Shown: positions 1-9,422, numbered from the stretch's first letter. The stretch is DNA of 64,000 nt from CAYPEK01 sp964409645 (GCA_964409645.1 CAYPEK010000008.1:1-64000), one strand, 5' to 3'. Numbers and translations: made by a program. Notes: generated by a model from the letters alone, not told the origin.

Positions 1-561
1 GCGCAGGAGGGCGGAATTGCAGTGCTGTACGGTAACCTATCGCCAAAGGGCGCGGTGGTGAAGCAGAGCGGCGTGCATCCGGCGATGATGAAGCACGAGG
101 GACCCGCAGTGGTGTTCGACTCCGAGGAGGACGTGCGGGACCATCTGCTGAAGAAGAAAGTGAAACCGGGGGACGTGCTCGTGATCCGGTACGAGGGGCC
201 GCGCGGCGGTCCGGGGATGCGCGAGATGTCGATCCCGGCTGCGATATTGGTCGGCATGGGGCTTGGCGACAAGGTGGCGATGGTGACGGACGGTCGCTAC
301 AGCGGGGCGACGCGCGGACCGTGTATAGGACACGTTGCGCCGGAGGCTGCGGCGGGCGGGCCGATAGCGGCGGTGCGTGACGGAGACACGATAAAGATAG
401 ACATCCCACGGCGGCGGCTCGAAGTGGATTTGAAGCCGTCGGAGATGAAAAAGCGGCTGGCGTCGGCGAAGGCGCCGGAGCGGCCCGCGGCGAAAGGCTG
501 GCTGGATGTTTACCGCCGGCTGGCGGGAGGCGCCGAGAAGGGCGCGTTGCTAGGAAAATGA
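1..561 (+). CDS. ilvD: Dihydroxy-acid dehydratase, C-terminal part
   Basis: This is the last 186 residues of an IlvD/Edd-family dehydratase; the reading frame is open from base 1, so the start lies outside the window. IlvD removes water from 2,3-dihydroxy-acids in branched-chain amino acid synthesis and carries an Fe-S cluster. Seen here are the family's C-terminal motifs GNLSPKGAVVKQSG near the start, YEGPRGGPGMREM in the middle and a DGRYSG loop followed by GHVAPEA. IlvD is preferred to Edd (6-phosphogluconate dehydratase) from the overall motif match, but the distinguishing N-terminal part is missing. The stop codon overlaps the next gene start (ATGA), suggesting translational coupling. 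Confidence 0.93.
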   Translation, partial: AQEGGIAVLYGNLSPKGAVVKQSGVHPAMMKHEGPAVVFDSEEDVRDHLLKKKVKPGDVLVIRYEGPRGGPGMREMSIPAAILVGMGLGDKVAMVTDGRYSGATRGPCIGHVAPEAAAGGPIAAVRDGDTIKIDIPRRRLEVDLKPSEMKKRLASAKAPERPAAKGWLDVYRRLAGGAEKGALLGK

Positions 562-2105
562 TGAGATTGCGTTTTGTCAGCATATTGCTTGCGGCGGCGG
601 TTGTGGCGTTCGCGGCGTGTTTTGCTTTCGCGAAGAGTTCGGCGAAGCTGAGTTTCGCCATGCCGAAGACGTTTCCCAAATCGTCACTGGTCGAGTTGAA
701 GGATATTAAAGCCGAATGGTCGGCGGCTGACGCCGCGACTCTTACTGTGAAGCTGACGGTTGCCGCATCGGCGAGGGTTTACGATCCGGAGGGAATGGAA
801 AAGGTTGATGTGAAATCGCTGTCGGCGGAAATCACGGCGGATAAGGGGAAGACGTGGAAGACAGCGATTTTTGATAAGGATGCGCAGAGTGAAGGCATCT
901 GGATGGCTGAAGTGGAATTTCCCGAGTATGCCGAAAAGGTTGATGCGGCCGCGACCGGGACACCGGCGACTGCCGCGACTGCGACTCCGACCGCGACGGG
1001 CACTTTGCCGGCGACCGGCACGCAAACAACGGAAACGGCTGCGGCGCACGTGACGATGGAGAAGAAGTCTTCGTCGGGGTCCGGGCCGGTGATGAAACTC
1101 GGCGGCCAGAGTATCAGTGTGGATACGCGCGGTCTGGAGAAGGGCGCTCCGAAAAAGACTGTGGAGACCGTGGCGGCGGCGGCAACGGCAGGCGGCAGTG
1201 AAGCGCGGGGGGAAACAAAAGCGGAGTCGAAATATCCGGATGTGACGATGGCGGTTTGCTTTACGGCACTCGATTCGCTAGGCAACACGACCGTGGAGTT
1301 GTACAGTCAGGCGGACCCGCAGAAAGAATCGGATGTGCATTTCGCGCAGGCGCTGAGCGACCCGAAGGAATCGGCATCGCGGGGCGAGACGATTCCCGCG
1401 CGCGATATAACCGCGGTTTCGGCGGCGTGGCTCAGGGGAGATATATATGTCAGGGCGGATACCGCCGCGCGGTACGACAAAAATGACTATGTAAAAAATA
1501 GGGACCTTCAATATCTTGTAGCGCGGTTTGTGTCGGCGGATACGATATCGATGGCCGAGCAGATCGGCGAGGGAATGTACAGTTATCTGATGTTGGAAAA
1601 GGTGCAGATATGGCCGAAAAAAGAGCTGTACGAGGGCGACCCGGTGATGTTCACCGTAGATCAGCGGTTCATTGCGAATCTATCGGCGCTGATGAGCAAG
1701 GACGAAAAGGATCTCACGAGCGAGCAGAAGGAACTGAAAAAGAAGATACTTGCAGGGAAAGTGAATCTTTCCGATGGTTATTTTCTTAGGGAAAAGGTTC
1801 AGAATACAGGTCTTTTAACACAGGTTGTAGGAAACCACGCCTACTGGAAGATGAATAAATCGGCGCTGACTGATGCGAAGGACACGGCCGGCTATTTCAA
1901 ACTGACTGTTTTCTCGGGATGGCAGCATGTCGGGGTCGGCGATTCGTTCAACACGGACGACATGACGCCGTACGCGACGATTGTTTTGAGGCATCACGTA
2001 CTGAAGCCGGGAGTGGGCGAACTGGCTGAGGATTTCAGCGAGACGAAGCCGGCCCCTGTTAAGATGCCGCCGGGGCTGCCGCCGGGCGCGATCTGGGGAA
2101 ACTGA
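558..2105 (+). CDS. Exported protein of unknown function
   Basis: A 515-residue protein with a clear Sec signal peptide (about residues 1-25, hydrophobic core ending in AFA). I do not recognise a family. Residues about 130-160 are a low-complexity linker of Ala, Thr, Pro and Gly, separating an N-terminal part of about 130 residues from a C-terminal part of about 350 residues. The C-terminal part has alternating hydrophobic stretches that look like beta structure. It is probably periplasmic or outer-membrane associated. It overlaps the ilvD stop by 4 bp and so is likely cotranscribed, although the two functions have no obvious link. The second in-frame ATG at 561 is an equally possible start. 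A dispersed repeat begins 5 bp after its stop. Confidence 0.7.
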   Translation: MMRLRFVSILLAAAVVAFAACFAFAKSSAKLSFAMPKTFPKSSLVELKDIKAEWSAADAATLTVKLTVAASARVYDPEGMEKVDVKSLSAEITADKGKTWKTAIFDKDAQSEGIWMAEVEFPEYAEKVDAAATGTPATAATATPTATGTLPATGTQTTETAAAHVTMEKKSSSGSGPVMKLGGQSISVDTRGLEKGAPKKTVETVAAAATAGGSEARGETKAESKYPDVTMAVCFTALDSLGNTTVELYSQADPQKESDVHFAQALSDPKESASRGETIPARDITAVSAAWLRGDIYVRADTAARYDKNDYVKNRDLQYLVARFVSADTISMAEQIGEGMYSYLMLEKVQIWPKKELYEGDPVMFTVDQRFIANLSALMSKDEKDLTSEQKELKKKILAGKVNLSDGYFLREKVQNTGLLTQVVGNHAYWKMNKSALTDAKDTAGYFKLTVFSGWQHVGVGDSFNTDDMTPYATIVLRHHVLKPGVGELAEDFSETKPAPVKMPPGLPPGAIWGN

Positions 2106-2110
2106 AAATA

Positions 2111-2171
2111 AGTAGCGAGGATAGAGGGAAAGATAAAAGCAAAAAAACAGTAGCTGGTAGCTGGGGACTGG
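2111..2171 (+). repeat. Dispersed intergenic repeat modules
   Basis: Two modules sit side by side: AGTAGCGAGGATAGAGGG at 2111-2128 and AGTAGCTGGTAGCTGGGG at 2149-2166. The first recurs near 23397, 30362 (reversed), 34526 and 37823. The second recurs at 52830-52857. Here the first begins 5 bp after a stop codon. Confidence 0.75.
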
Positions 2172-2230
2172 AAAAGATAACATAACCAAATATCAAAGAA
2201 TGAAGAATTGTCACGCGGCGGGTTGCTGAG

Positions 2231-2860
2231 ATGAGAGACGTATATTTCGGGCCTGAAGAGGAAAGACTGAATGGGGTGCTGATCAGCGCCGGGCGCGTGG
2301 GCGCGCCCGCGGCGGTGATCTGCCATCCGCACCCGAGGTTCGGCGGCTCGATGAATAATAATGTTGTTCTTGGCGTCGAGGCGGTACTGTCCGATGCGGA
2401 TTTCACGACTCTGCGTTTCGATTTCCGGGGAGTGGGGCGCAGCCGTGGGACTTACGGCGACGGGACCGGCGAGCGTGAGGATGTGCTGCGCGCGGTTGAG
2501 TTTCTGAAAAGCGACTCGACGACGGGCGTTGTGTTCGTGGTGGGGTATTCGTTCGGGGCGATGGTGAGCCTGCGGGCGGCCGCCGCGGATGCGCGGATTG
2601 AGGCTGCGGTCGGCATCGCGCCCCCGACGGTTTTGTATCCGTTCGATTTTATCTCGGGAATGGGAAAGCCGCTGCTGCTGATTGCAGGTTCGCGGGATGA
2701 GTTCTGTGCGCCGGATGATTTGAAACAGTATCTTGAGCCGGTCGCGGGACGGATGGAGATTGTTCCGGGCGCCGATCATTTTTTCATGGGGCAAGAACAG
2801 CGGGTGGGGGAGCTTGCGAGGGATTTTCTGACGGCGGCTGCCACCGGCGAAAGCAAGTGA
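2231..2860 (+). CDS. Alpha/beta hydrolase
   Basis: A 209-residue cytoplasmic hydrolase of the small COG2945-like group (no signal peptide). The substrate is not predictable. The N-terminal motif HPHPRFGGSMNN is typical of this group, where it contributes to the oxyanion region. The nucleophile elbow is GYSFG with Ser107, the acid is probably Asp156 (GSRDEF) and the base His183 (GADHFF), so the triad is complete. Length matches the family. The ATG at 2231 has only a weak upstream Shine-Dalgarno. It is followed 39 bp later by the TM1266-like gene on the same strand and may be cotranscribed with it. Confidence 0.82.
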   Translation: MRDVYFGPEEERLNGVLISAGRVGAPAAVICHPHPRFGGSMNNNVVLGVEAVLSDADFTTLRFDFRGVGRSRGTYGDGTGEREDVLRAVEFLKSDSTTGVVFVVGYSFGAMVSLRAAAADARIEAAVGIAPPTVLYPFDFISGMGKPLLLIAGSRDEFCAPDDLKQYLEPVAGRMEIVPGADHFFMGQEQRVGELARDFLTAAATGESK

Positions 2861-2899
2861 CGCGCCGTGCGGCGCGTTAATTATAAGGGGGTACGTGAT

Positions 2900-3157
2900 A
2901 TGGCAAAAACGATCGTGGTTGGTGTTCACATTACGAACAGGCTGAAAAAAGCGCAGGCGGTTCAGAAGCTGCTGACTGAGTACGGCTGCAATATCAAAAC
3001 GCGGATCGGGCTGCACGAGGTGAACGATAATTTCTGTGCGACGAACGGGCTGCTTCTGCTTGAGCTGGCGGGCGATACCAAGAAGTGCGGGGAGCTCGTG
3101 AACAAGCTGACGGCCGTCGAGGGCCTCGAAGTCAAAAAGATGGTATTCACGAAATAA
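2900..3157 (+). CDS. TM1266-family putative iron-only hydrogenase system regulator
   Basis: An 85-residue protein matching the small TM1266 family, which in other genomes accompanies [FeFe]-hydrogenase maturation genes and is annotated as a putative regulator with an ACT-like beta-alpha-beta-beta-alpha-beta fold. Visible family features are VVGVHITNR at the N-terminus, the central CNIKTRIGLHEV segment and the C-terminal VEGLEVKKMVF strand. The start at 2900 is chosen over an upstream in-frame start at 2867 because AAGGGGGT lies just before it and the protein then begins at the family's usual first strand. No hydrogenase or HydEFG gene is in this window, so its target lies elsewhere. Confidence 0.8.
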   Translation: MAKTIVVGVHITNRLKKAQAVQKLLTEYGCNIKTRIGLHEVNDNFCATNGLLLLELAGDTKKCGELVNKLTAVEGLEVKKMVFTK

Positions 3158-3235
3158 GAAGCGCGCGCCGTAGGATTGCAGCGGAACACGTGCCGGGCGG
3201 TCGTTGAATGATTGTTAAACCGCCAGACTTTTTAA

Positions 3236-3264
3236 TTGACGCTTGTTTTAATACGGTTTAGAAT
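3236..3264 (+). promoter_or_regulatory. Sigma70-type promoter for the lipoprotein gene
   Basis: TTGACG (3236-3241) and TAGAAT (3259-3264) are separated by exactly 17 bp, a near-consensus -35/-10 pair. Transcription would begin near 3271, giving a leader of about 48 nt before the ATG at 3319. Confidence 0.65.
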
Positions 3265-3318
3265 TCGGTTAGTTATGTATATGAATATGGAAAACTTTAA
3301 TTTAAGGGGTGTCGGGTC

Positions 3319-5064
3319 ATGCGAAAAAGAATCAGATCGTTTTTACTGGTTTCCGCGCTCGGAATTATAACGCTGGTTGTTGCAAACTGCGGCGGCGGCG
3401 GGGGTGGCGGCGGCACGACCACGAATACGACTTCGACAAGCAAACAGGTCAGCATGACCGTCACATTCAACACCAGTACGGCGCGTGTGGCCGGCAGCAA
3501 GGCGGCGGACGCGGCGGTTGCGAGCACAAGCGTAGTTGCTTACAACGCTCACACGGGAGCGCAGCTCAATACGGCGAGCGTCGCTACTAATGCGAGCGGC
3601 GTGGCGACAATTATTGTCGATCTCGGCACATCGACGTCACTTGACGTGATTGTCGAGGCGCTGACAGCCGCCAAAGGCACTGTCTCAAATATCAAAGTCG
3701 CGTTCGACAACCTGAGCGCGAATGCCGGCGCCGTGGCGGCGAATTACAACACGACGCAGGACGCGGACATTTTTATATGGCAGCCTGACGCGGCGCTCGC
3801 GGATATCCAGAAGGCGAACGATATCATGGTCGCGCAGGGCGTGGATGTCCTCGACACGATAACGACGGCGGCGCAGGCGGGCAACTACCTCGACGCGATG
3901 GCGCCGGCGCTTGCTTGCGACACGTCGGACAGCGCGTGCGTCTCGACCGCGCTCTCGACGCAGCTCGCCTCGACGGATGCGGCTTCGTACGACTCGGCCG
4001 TGGTGACGATGGTAACTTCGGCGCAGGAGGATGCGGGATGGACGACGGTGCAGGCGATTTTCGCGGACGCCGGCGAGTCGGTCACAGCGATCAATACCGA
4101 TGCCGAAAAGAAGGAGATAGTCGGCGTTCTTGAAAGCGCGATTTCCGCATGGGCGAAGACATACACAACGACAGCCGAGAAACGCCTTACGATCAAAGAG
4201 ATCGTGGTTGCGGCGAAGTACGGAAATACATTCACATCGGAAGATGTTTCAAGCATAATTGCCAACCTGCGCGCGAGCCTCAATTCGCTGGTGGCCCCTG
4301 CGGCGGTGGCATCGACAACGCTGGTTTCGAGCAACGACATGAGCTCGATGATGAACGGATACGATATACTTCGCGGCGTGCTGATCAGATCGATGCATGA
4401 AAACGCGGGAGCTTCGGCGCAGACGGCGGCAGACTCGATCAACTCGCTGCTCGACGTGCTTGCCGCGCTCGGCGCGGGTTCCGAAAGCACAACCTCGATG
4501 GGGCAGGTGATGGACAACTGGCTGCCCGTATGGACGGCTCAGACGGCTGCGCTGATGACCGCGCTCGGACCGCTCGAAATGGCGGACCACACGAAAACGG
4601 ACAATCTGATGCAGCTCGCGCACGACCTTCAGGCGCTTCCCGCCGGAGCGACCGATGCGCAGGTCGAGGATGTGCTTAACGACTACCTCTCGGCCGCAAC
4701 GACGGCGAAGGCTATGACGATGTACACAGATCACAAAACGTGTTCGATCTCGACTTCCGGCACGTCGGTTGTAGCGAACAACTGCCCGAGCAAGGAAGAG
4801 ATTTTCGACCTGATCGAGACGCACTATGAAAAATCGCTGCCGAAGCTCCGCGCGTTCGAACAGGGCATAGAAGACTGGTACAACAGCTCGGACAGCAGCC
4901 TCGATAAAATTGTGCTCGGGAATACGTATGCGATAATGCAAAACGTGTACGCGAGCATGAAGGAGAGCTCGGCGAACAAGGCGGCGATCGGCGCCGCGCT
5001 CGATGCGGCCGGTATCCACAAGGAACTCTTCTGGCTCGTGATGAACCTCGAGCCGTATATGTGA
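3319..5064 (+). CDS. Putative lipoprotein, unknown function
   Basis: A 581-residue exported protein with a signal peptide ending in VVANC followed by eight glycines and a Thr/Asn/Ser stretch. This is the usual layout of a lipoprotein whose modified cysteine is tethered by a flexible linker. Asn at -1 of the lipobox is unusual (Gly, Ala or Ser is typical), so lipidation is likely but not certain. After an N-terminal beta-rich segment (about residues 45-130) most of the protein is Ala/Ser/Thr-rich and predicted helical. No known domain is recognised. The start has AAGGGG upstream. A 27-bp gap to the next exported protein and a shared downstream terminator suggest a two-gene operon. Confidence 0.72.
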   Translation: MRKRIRSFLLVSALGIITLVVANCGGGGGGGGTTTNTTSTSKQVSMTVTFNTSTARVAGSKAADAAVASTSVVAYNAHTGAQLNTASVATNASGVATIIVDLGTSTSLDVIVEALTAAKGTVSNIKVAFDNLSANAGAVAANYNTTQDADIFIWQPDAALADIQKANDIMVAQGVDVLDTITTAAQAGNYLDAMAPALACDTSDSACVSTALSTQLASTDAASYDSAVVTMVTSAQEDAGWTTVQAIFADAGESVTAINTDAEKKEIVGVLESAISAWAKTYTTTAEKRLTIKEIVVAAKYGNTFTSEDVSSIIANLRASLNSLVAPAAVASTTLVSSNDMSSMMNGYDILRGVLIRSMHENAGASAQTAADSINSLLDVLAALGAGSESTTSMGQVMDNWLPVWTAQTAALMTALGPLEMADHTKTDNLMQLAHDLQALPAGATDAQVEDVLNDYLSAATTAKAMTMYTDHKTCSISTSGTSVVANNCPSKEEIFDLIETHYEKSLPKLRAFEQGIEDWYNSSDSSLDKIVLGNTYAIMQNVYASMKESSANKAAIGAALDAAGIHKELFWLVMNLEPYM

Positions 5065-5091
5065 TACATGTGAATTGACGAGGAAAAAATA

Positions 5092-5733
5092 TTGCGCTTA
5101 AAAGCAACGGCAACATTGGCACTGCTGCTCGCAGCGTTGTGTGCGACGGCGTCATTTGCGGAAGACAGAATTCCCACCTACACCGGCTGGTACGGCTTCG
5201 AGCAACCGGCGTCCGTATGGGACGGCGGACGGCGATTTGCAATCTTCACCGATCCGTCGAACCCGCTCAGAGCGAATCAGGAAATGTTTGTTTTGCGCGG
5301 CGACGACGTGGTTGGGTTGGTTCTGATAACCGACGTAGGAAGCCTGAACGTGTACGGCAATTTCTATTCGCATTTAAGGCGCTACGAATTCGGATCGAAG
5401 GACAGGATCGCGATCCCGGAGCCGGACGCGCTGCCGATGCGGTTGCCGAACCGCAAACTTGGGCAAGTGCTCTTCACCTCGCTCGCACCCGACGGACGCA
5501 TCTGGGTTGTCGTGGACCGTGGACTTAAAGACGGAATCGACATAGACACGCCTGTCGATGCGATGCTGGAAAACCGCAAGATCGGAACAGTAAAGATGCT
5601 GTTCTGCGGGCGAACTCTTTCCTATGGGTTGCTCGACCGTGAGGCGATCGTGCCGGCGTACCGGATAGACGAAACGCTGATCCGCTTCGGCGATAAAACG
5701 TCGTTGCAGTCGTCCGCGGTGCAGGGAAAGTAA
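5092..5733 (+). CDS. Exported protein of unknown function
   Basis: A 213-residue protein starting at a TTG codon (GAGG a few bases upstream), with a signal peptide of about 23 residues ending in SFA. The mature part is mainly beta-strand-like and I do not recognise a family. It follows the putative lipoprotein by 27 bp and ends 45 bp before a strong terminator, so the two proteins are probably made together and may act together at the cell envelope. No catalytic motif is visible. Confidence 0.68.
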   Translation: MRLKATATLALLLAALCATASFAEDRIPTYTGWYGFEQPASVWDGGRRFAIFTDPSNPLRANQEMFVLRGDDVVGLVLITDVGSLNVYGNFYSHLRRYEFGSKDRIAIPEPDALPMRLPNRKLGQVLFTSLAPDGRIWVVVDRGLKDGIDIDTPVDAMLENRKIGTVKMLFCGRTLSYGLLDREAIVPAYRIDETLIRFGDKTSLQSSAVQGK

Positions 5734-5778
5734 ACAAGTAATTTAGAAGATTGATTAGCAAATAGACTTTGATGACAT

Positions 5779-5815
5779 AAAGGGGCGCTATGCAAAGCGC
5801 CCCTTTATTTTTTTG
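5779..5815 (+). terminator. Rho-independent terminator
   Basis: Perfect 11-bp stem (AAAGGGGCGCT pairing with AGCGCCCCTTT) with a 6-nt loop, followed by a T-rich tract. It ends the lipoprotein/exported-protein operon. Confidence 0.9.
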
Positions 5816-5830
5816 TTAATACATTCTTTG

Positions 5831-5856
5831 ACGTGATCGCTTGCTGACATGCTCGG
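5831..5856 (-). repeat. Diverged copy of the GCGCGTCAGCAAGCGG repeat
   Basis: Reads ACGTGATCGCTTGCTGACAT on the + strand, a decayed reverse-orientation copy of the repeat best preserved at 15642-15731. Confidence 0.55.
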
Positions 5857-5963
5857 TTCGGATTTTAATCACAAAATGTGCGAAAAACGTGGACTCGACG
5901 GCGGTCTGCACCCTTTTTTCGTATGAATCTTTTTGTGTATTTGTCTGCTGTCGATCACATGTT

Positions 5964-8840
5964 TCAGAAAGGCGGCTTAGCAGGAAATTCGAGGTTCTTC
6001 GCCGCATAGAATCTCTTCGTCCACGACGGAAGCTCGGTTTTCTGGAGCATCTCCCGCCATTCCTCGTCGTTGATTATCTCTTTGTTGACCATGTCGTAAT
6101 ACGAATATACGACGCCTTTTGTCACCTGTCGTCTGCCGTGGAACGGGAGCAGCAGGTCCCACTCCGTCGGCAGCCCCACCGCCGCGTGCAGATAATCGAT
6201 CTGAGCCTTGCCGCCGCCTGCTATATCGACTATCTTCGACACCGGGTCCGGGTTCGAGATTGTAAATTCGTCATTCGCGAGGCTTTTGAAGACGAGGAAG
6301 TTGTGCTCCGCCGATCCGCCGACGTGCAGTATCATGTCGTATTCCGCGGGAGTCAGTTTTTTGCCCTCTATCTGTTTGATAGCCATCTTCCTGAAAGTGA
6401 GAATCGAGTCGCGGGTGTCCTTGAGCCGTCGTGTCAGTCCGGCCCGCAGACTGTCCGTGTCCAACTCGCCATCATCTAAATAATATTTCGACTCCTTATC
6501 CAATTTCTTTTTGTCATTCGGCAACAACTCGCCTACGAGGGCTATTTCCATGTCCACGAGGCCCGCTATGGCCTTGAAAGTCGCCGGGTCCGGCTCGACC
6601 GCGCCCAGAGGCGGCTTGTACCATATCGGCTCGAAGCCGCCTTCGCCCGCCTCCGCCGCGGACCGCTCATTCACCAGCACGGTCGCGTGCCTGAGTGTCG
6701 CCCAGCTTGCAAGGCCGGTCTGTAGCCGTTTCGTGCCCCACATCTCCCGGCTCGCGGAGCCCTCCGGCGCCGCCGTGTCCGCCCATTGCGTGCCGAGCGC
6801 TTCGAGCCACGCGTCGTAAATCCCGCGCGAGTCGCCGCTTTTCTTTCCCCATCGCTTTTCGAGATCGGCGGTCACGGCCGCAAGGTTCGGAAATTCCTTG
6901 TACACTCCGCTGTTCTTCAGAATCTCTTTGGCAATCGGGCTGCCGAGCACCGCTGGAAAATCGAAGGAAGTCGGAAGCATTCTACCAATTTGTTCATTGT
7001 CGGGCCAATCTTCATGGTAAACGACCGAGTTGAGCACCTCGTTGTCGAAACCCCAGCTCAACGGAAAAATCCGGACGCCGCCTATCTGGTGCTTGATATA
7101 GTCCGGCTTTACATAATTCTCCGGTGTCCATACAAGGTCGTACCGCGAGGGCGCGATGAAGTTCAGATATGGTTTGATAAATGCGAAAGCTTCCTGCCGC
7201 AGCTCGACCGGCATCCCGCGCAAGGCCTTCATTTCGTCATCGGTGAAATTTATCGACGACAGATAGCGCAGCGACCTGAAATGCAGCCCCAGCTTTTCGG
7301 ATTTTGTGTAGTGTCCGCGCGGTTTCAGGTCTTCATACTCGTACCTGACTCCGAGTACGTCGGACTCCGCGTATCCGTCCGCCGCCATTATTCTTTTCAC
7401 TTCCGGATTGTTCGATTTCGGATTCGAATTGAGTTCTTTGAGCGTGTCGAATATTTTGCAGAGTCTGCCGGTGCAGCGGTCTTTGTTCAAGTAATCCGCC
7501 GAGTCGTTTATGAATTTCCGTAGCGCGGGGATCGCCTCGCGCCGCTCAACCACCTGAAAAATGCCTTCATACGAAGCCGCGAACACTTCCCAGAACACGT
7601 CGGTTGTCACCAAGTACGGCCGCGTGGGAACCCGGCTGTCGTACTCGCCGGTGTAAGATTCGGAGTCGTACAGGTAACACAACTGTTCGTATTCGGTCCG
7701 CCTGAATGCGCCGCCGTCACTGTTCAGCAGCTTGAGATCGTCTTTCCCCGTAACGAACATCCACGCGTTCGCCACGTCGGCGAGCGGGGTCGGGACCGGC
7801 TCATATACAAGGCTTTCCGCGCCGCCCGTGCCGCGCGTCACGCCGATCAGCCCGCGTCCGTCCGCCGTCCACTCCGGTTTGAGCGCGAAACTTATGTTTT
7901 CAGCCGCCTGTTTCCTGCCGTAGTCGGGATGGTAGTATAAATCGACGCCTTTCTGTCCCACGCGCCAAGCCGAAAAACCGATCCCGTTCGGCGTGAATGA
8001 TATTGCCGATCCGCAAACCGCGTTGACTTTGCTTTTTCCGGGCGCGGTCCAGTCGGACCAGTCATATTTAATCATACCGACGCACTTTTTTCCGTCTTCA
8101 AAAAACAGTTCGTCTCCGGAGACGTGAAATCCGACCGGGACCGACGATGCGGCCTTGAACACTTCATGCTCTTCGGACTTGTGTATCTTCTTAAGTTTTG
8201 CTCCGGCCGGCGCCGTCACGTCGTAAGGCGCTTTGCCGTACTCGCTCAACGTCCTGATTCCGTATCCGTGGCCCGGGTACTCGACTCCGAAATAAATCCG
8301 CCGCCATGCGCCGCTCTCGTGCTTGCTGGTTTTCTTATCGTCCGCCTGATCCCATCTTGTCGTGTACAAACTGAATATTGATGTGCTGACCACGAGATTC
8401 TTCAACTTCTCGCCAGTCGAATACAATTTCTTCCAATTGGGTGTTTTCGAAGCCGCGCCGCGCCATATCGCGCTTTTGCCGCCGGATTTGCCGAGCAGAA
8501 AAACGTCTTTGCCGTCAGGATGCCACGCGACCGCGGTGAACGAATCGCCGCCTTTCGGGGGTGCGAGCTTCACCGCCGCTTTTCCGGTGAATCCCATCAG
8601 GGCGATGCCGTGCGAGTTTCCTTTTTTGTACACGACAAGCGCCTCCGGCGCGACCGGCGAAACGGCGAGCGCAACCGTTTTCGCGCCCGACTCGATAGGC
8701 GCGGTCTTCGCCTTTACCGGTGATCGCGTAACATCCAGTATCTCATAACCCTCGTATTCGAAACAGAATGCCGTCGTTGTAATAAATAAGGCGGCAAGTG
8801 CGGCGAGGAACGATGTCATCAGGGAAATCGGCTTGTTCAT
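5964..8840 (-). CDS. Exported DUF3160 domain protein
   Basis: A 958-residue protein with a signal peptide (hydrophobic residues about 8-24). The first about 390 residues contain TolB-like WHPDG and WTADGRG segments, suggesting beta-propeller blades. The remainder matches DUF3160: the VTTDVFWEVF motif, a KRLQTGLASWATLRHATVL block, GAVEPDPATF and a C-terminal KGVVYSYYDMVN block. The biochemical role of DUF3160 is unknown; members are large secreted or surface proteins. The start at 8840 is chosen because GGAGG lies just upstream and the signal peptide begins there; the frame stays open upstream to 9173 but those residues look non-coding. It is a monocistronic-looking gene with its own promoter candidate. 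Confidence 0.8.
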   Translation of the reverse strand: MNKPISLMTSFLAALAALFITTTAFCFEYEGYEILDVTRSPVKAKTAPIESGAKTVALAVSPVAPEALVVYKKGNSHGIALMGFTGKAAVKLAPPKGGDSFTAVAWHPDGKDVFLLGKSGGKSAIWRGAASKTPNWKKLYSTGEKLKNLVVSTSIFSLYTTRWDQADDKKTSKHESGAWRRIYFGVEYPGHGYGIRTLSEYGKAPYDVTAPAGAKLKKIHKSEEHEVFKAASSVPVGFHVSGDELFFEDGKKCVGMIKYDWSDWTAPGKSKVNAVCGSAISFTPNGIGFSAWRVGQKGVDLYYHPDYGRKQAAENISFALKPEWTADGRGLIGVTRGTGGAESLVYEPVPTPLADVANAWMFVTGKDDLKLLNSDGGAFRRTEYEQLCYLYDSESYTGEYDSRVPTRPYLVTTDVFWEVFAASYEGIFQVVERREAIPALRKFINDSADYLNKDRCTGRLCKIFDTLKELNSNPKSNNPEVKRIMAADGYAESDVLGVRYEYEDLKPRGHYTKSEKLGLHFRSLRYLSSINFTDDEMKALRGMPVELRQEAFAFIKPYLNFIAPSRYDLVWTPENYVKPDYIKHQIGGVRIFPLSWGFDNEVLNSVVYHEDWPDNEQIGRMLPTSFDFPAVLGSPIAKEILKNSGVYKEFPNLAAVTADLEKRWGKKSGDSRGIYDAWLEALGTQWADTAAPEGSASREMWGTKRLQTGLASWATLRHATVLVNERSAAEAGEGGFEPIWYKPPLGAVEPDPATFKAIAGLVDMEIALVGELLPNDKKKLDKESKYYLDDGELDTDSLRAGLTRRLKDTRDSILTFRKMAIKQIEGKKLTPAEYDMILHVGGSAEHNFLVFKSLANDEFTISNPDPVSKIVDIAGGGKAQIDYLHAAVGLPTEWDLLLPFHGRRQVTKGVVYSYYDMVNKEIINDEEWREMLQKTELPSWTKRFYAAKNLEFPAKPPF

Positions 8841-8869
8841 TTCAGCCTCCGGAATAATACAATGAAATG

Positions 8870-8898
8870 ATTTTATATAATGCTGATTCATTAAACAA
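8870..8898 (-). promoter_or_regulatory. Candidate promoter for the DUF3160 gene
   Basis: On the minus strand TTGTTT and TAAAAT are 17 bp apart, about 30 bp upstream of the ATG at 8840. The -35 is weak. Confidence 0.35.
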
Positions 8899-8981
8899 TA
8901 CGATTGATTTACTATTAATGGATTATATCGACTGCGAGTGTGGCGCGTGTGAAGCCGAGAGAGGAAGAGCGAGGTTGCTAT

Positions 8982-9410
8982 ATGACGATCAGGCCGATGA
9001 GGATGGAAGATTACGACGGAGTAGTGGACGTGTGGCGGCGGGCGGGGCTGGACTTCAAACCGACGGGCCGCGAGAGCCGCGAGTCGGTCGAAAAGCAGCT
9101 CGCGCACTTCCCCGGAACGATGCTTGTCGCCGAAAACGACGGGAGGATCGTCGGTGTCGCGTTCGGCACACACGACTACCGCAAGGGCTGGATCAACCGG
9201 CTATCGGTCGCGCCGGAGGCGCAGGGCGGGGGAGTCGCCAAGCGGTTGGTTGCCGCCATCGAAAGCGAGCTCGAACGGATCGGCGTTTTCATGCTGTCGG
9301 CGACGATCATGAGCGACAACGAAAAGTCTAAATCCCTAGCCGGAAAATCCGGATACACGCACCATGGCAACGTAAGTTACTTCTCGAAAAAACTGCGCGA
9401 TGACTGGTAA
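8982..9410 (+). CDS. GNAT-family N-acetyltransferase
   Basis: A 142-residue acetyl-CoA-dependent acetyltransferase. It shows the GNAT layout: N-terminal IRPMRMEDYDGVVDVW, a central strand ending INRLSVAPEAQGGGVAKRL (the acetyl-CoA pyrophosphate loop, a variant of Q/RxxGxG/A) and a C-terminal SGYTHHGNVSYFSKKL strand. The start at 8982 is preferred over the upstream in-frame start at 8940 because GAGG sits 7 nt before it and homologues start at this IRPM segment. The acceptor could be a small molecule or a protein N-terminus and cannot be told. It converges with the CapA-like gene, with only 12 bp between the two stops. Confidence 0.85.
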   Translation: MTIRPMRMEDYDGVVDVWRRAGLDFKPTGRESRESVEKQLAHFPGTMLVAENDGRIVGVAFGTHDYRKGWINRLSVAPEAQGGGVAKRLVAAIESELERIGVFMLSATIMSDNEKSKSLAGKSGYTHHGNVSYFSKKLRDDW

Positions 9411-9422
9411 GCGCCAGTAGTG

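Noticed and set aside
5964..9173. Longer start for the DUF3160 protein at 9173
   Set aside because: The first 111 residues would overlap the acetyltransferase gene and promoter region; the signal peptide and GGAGG support 8840.
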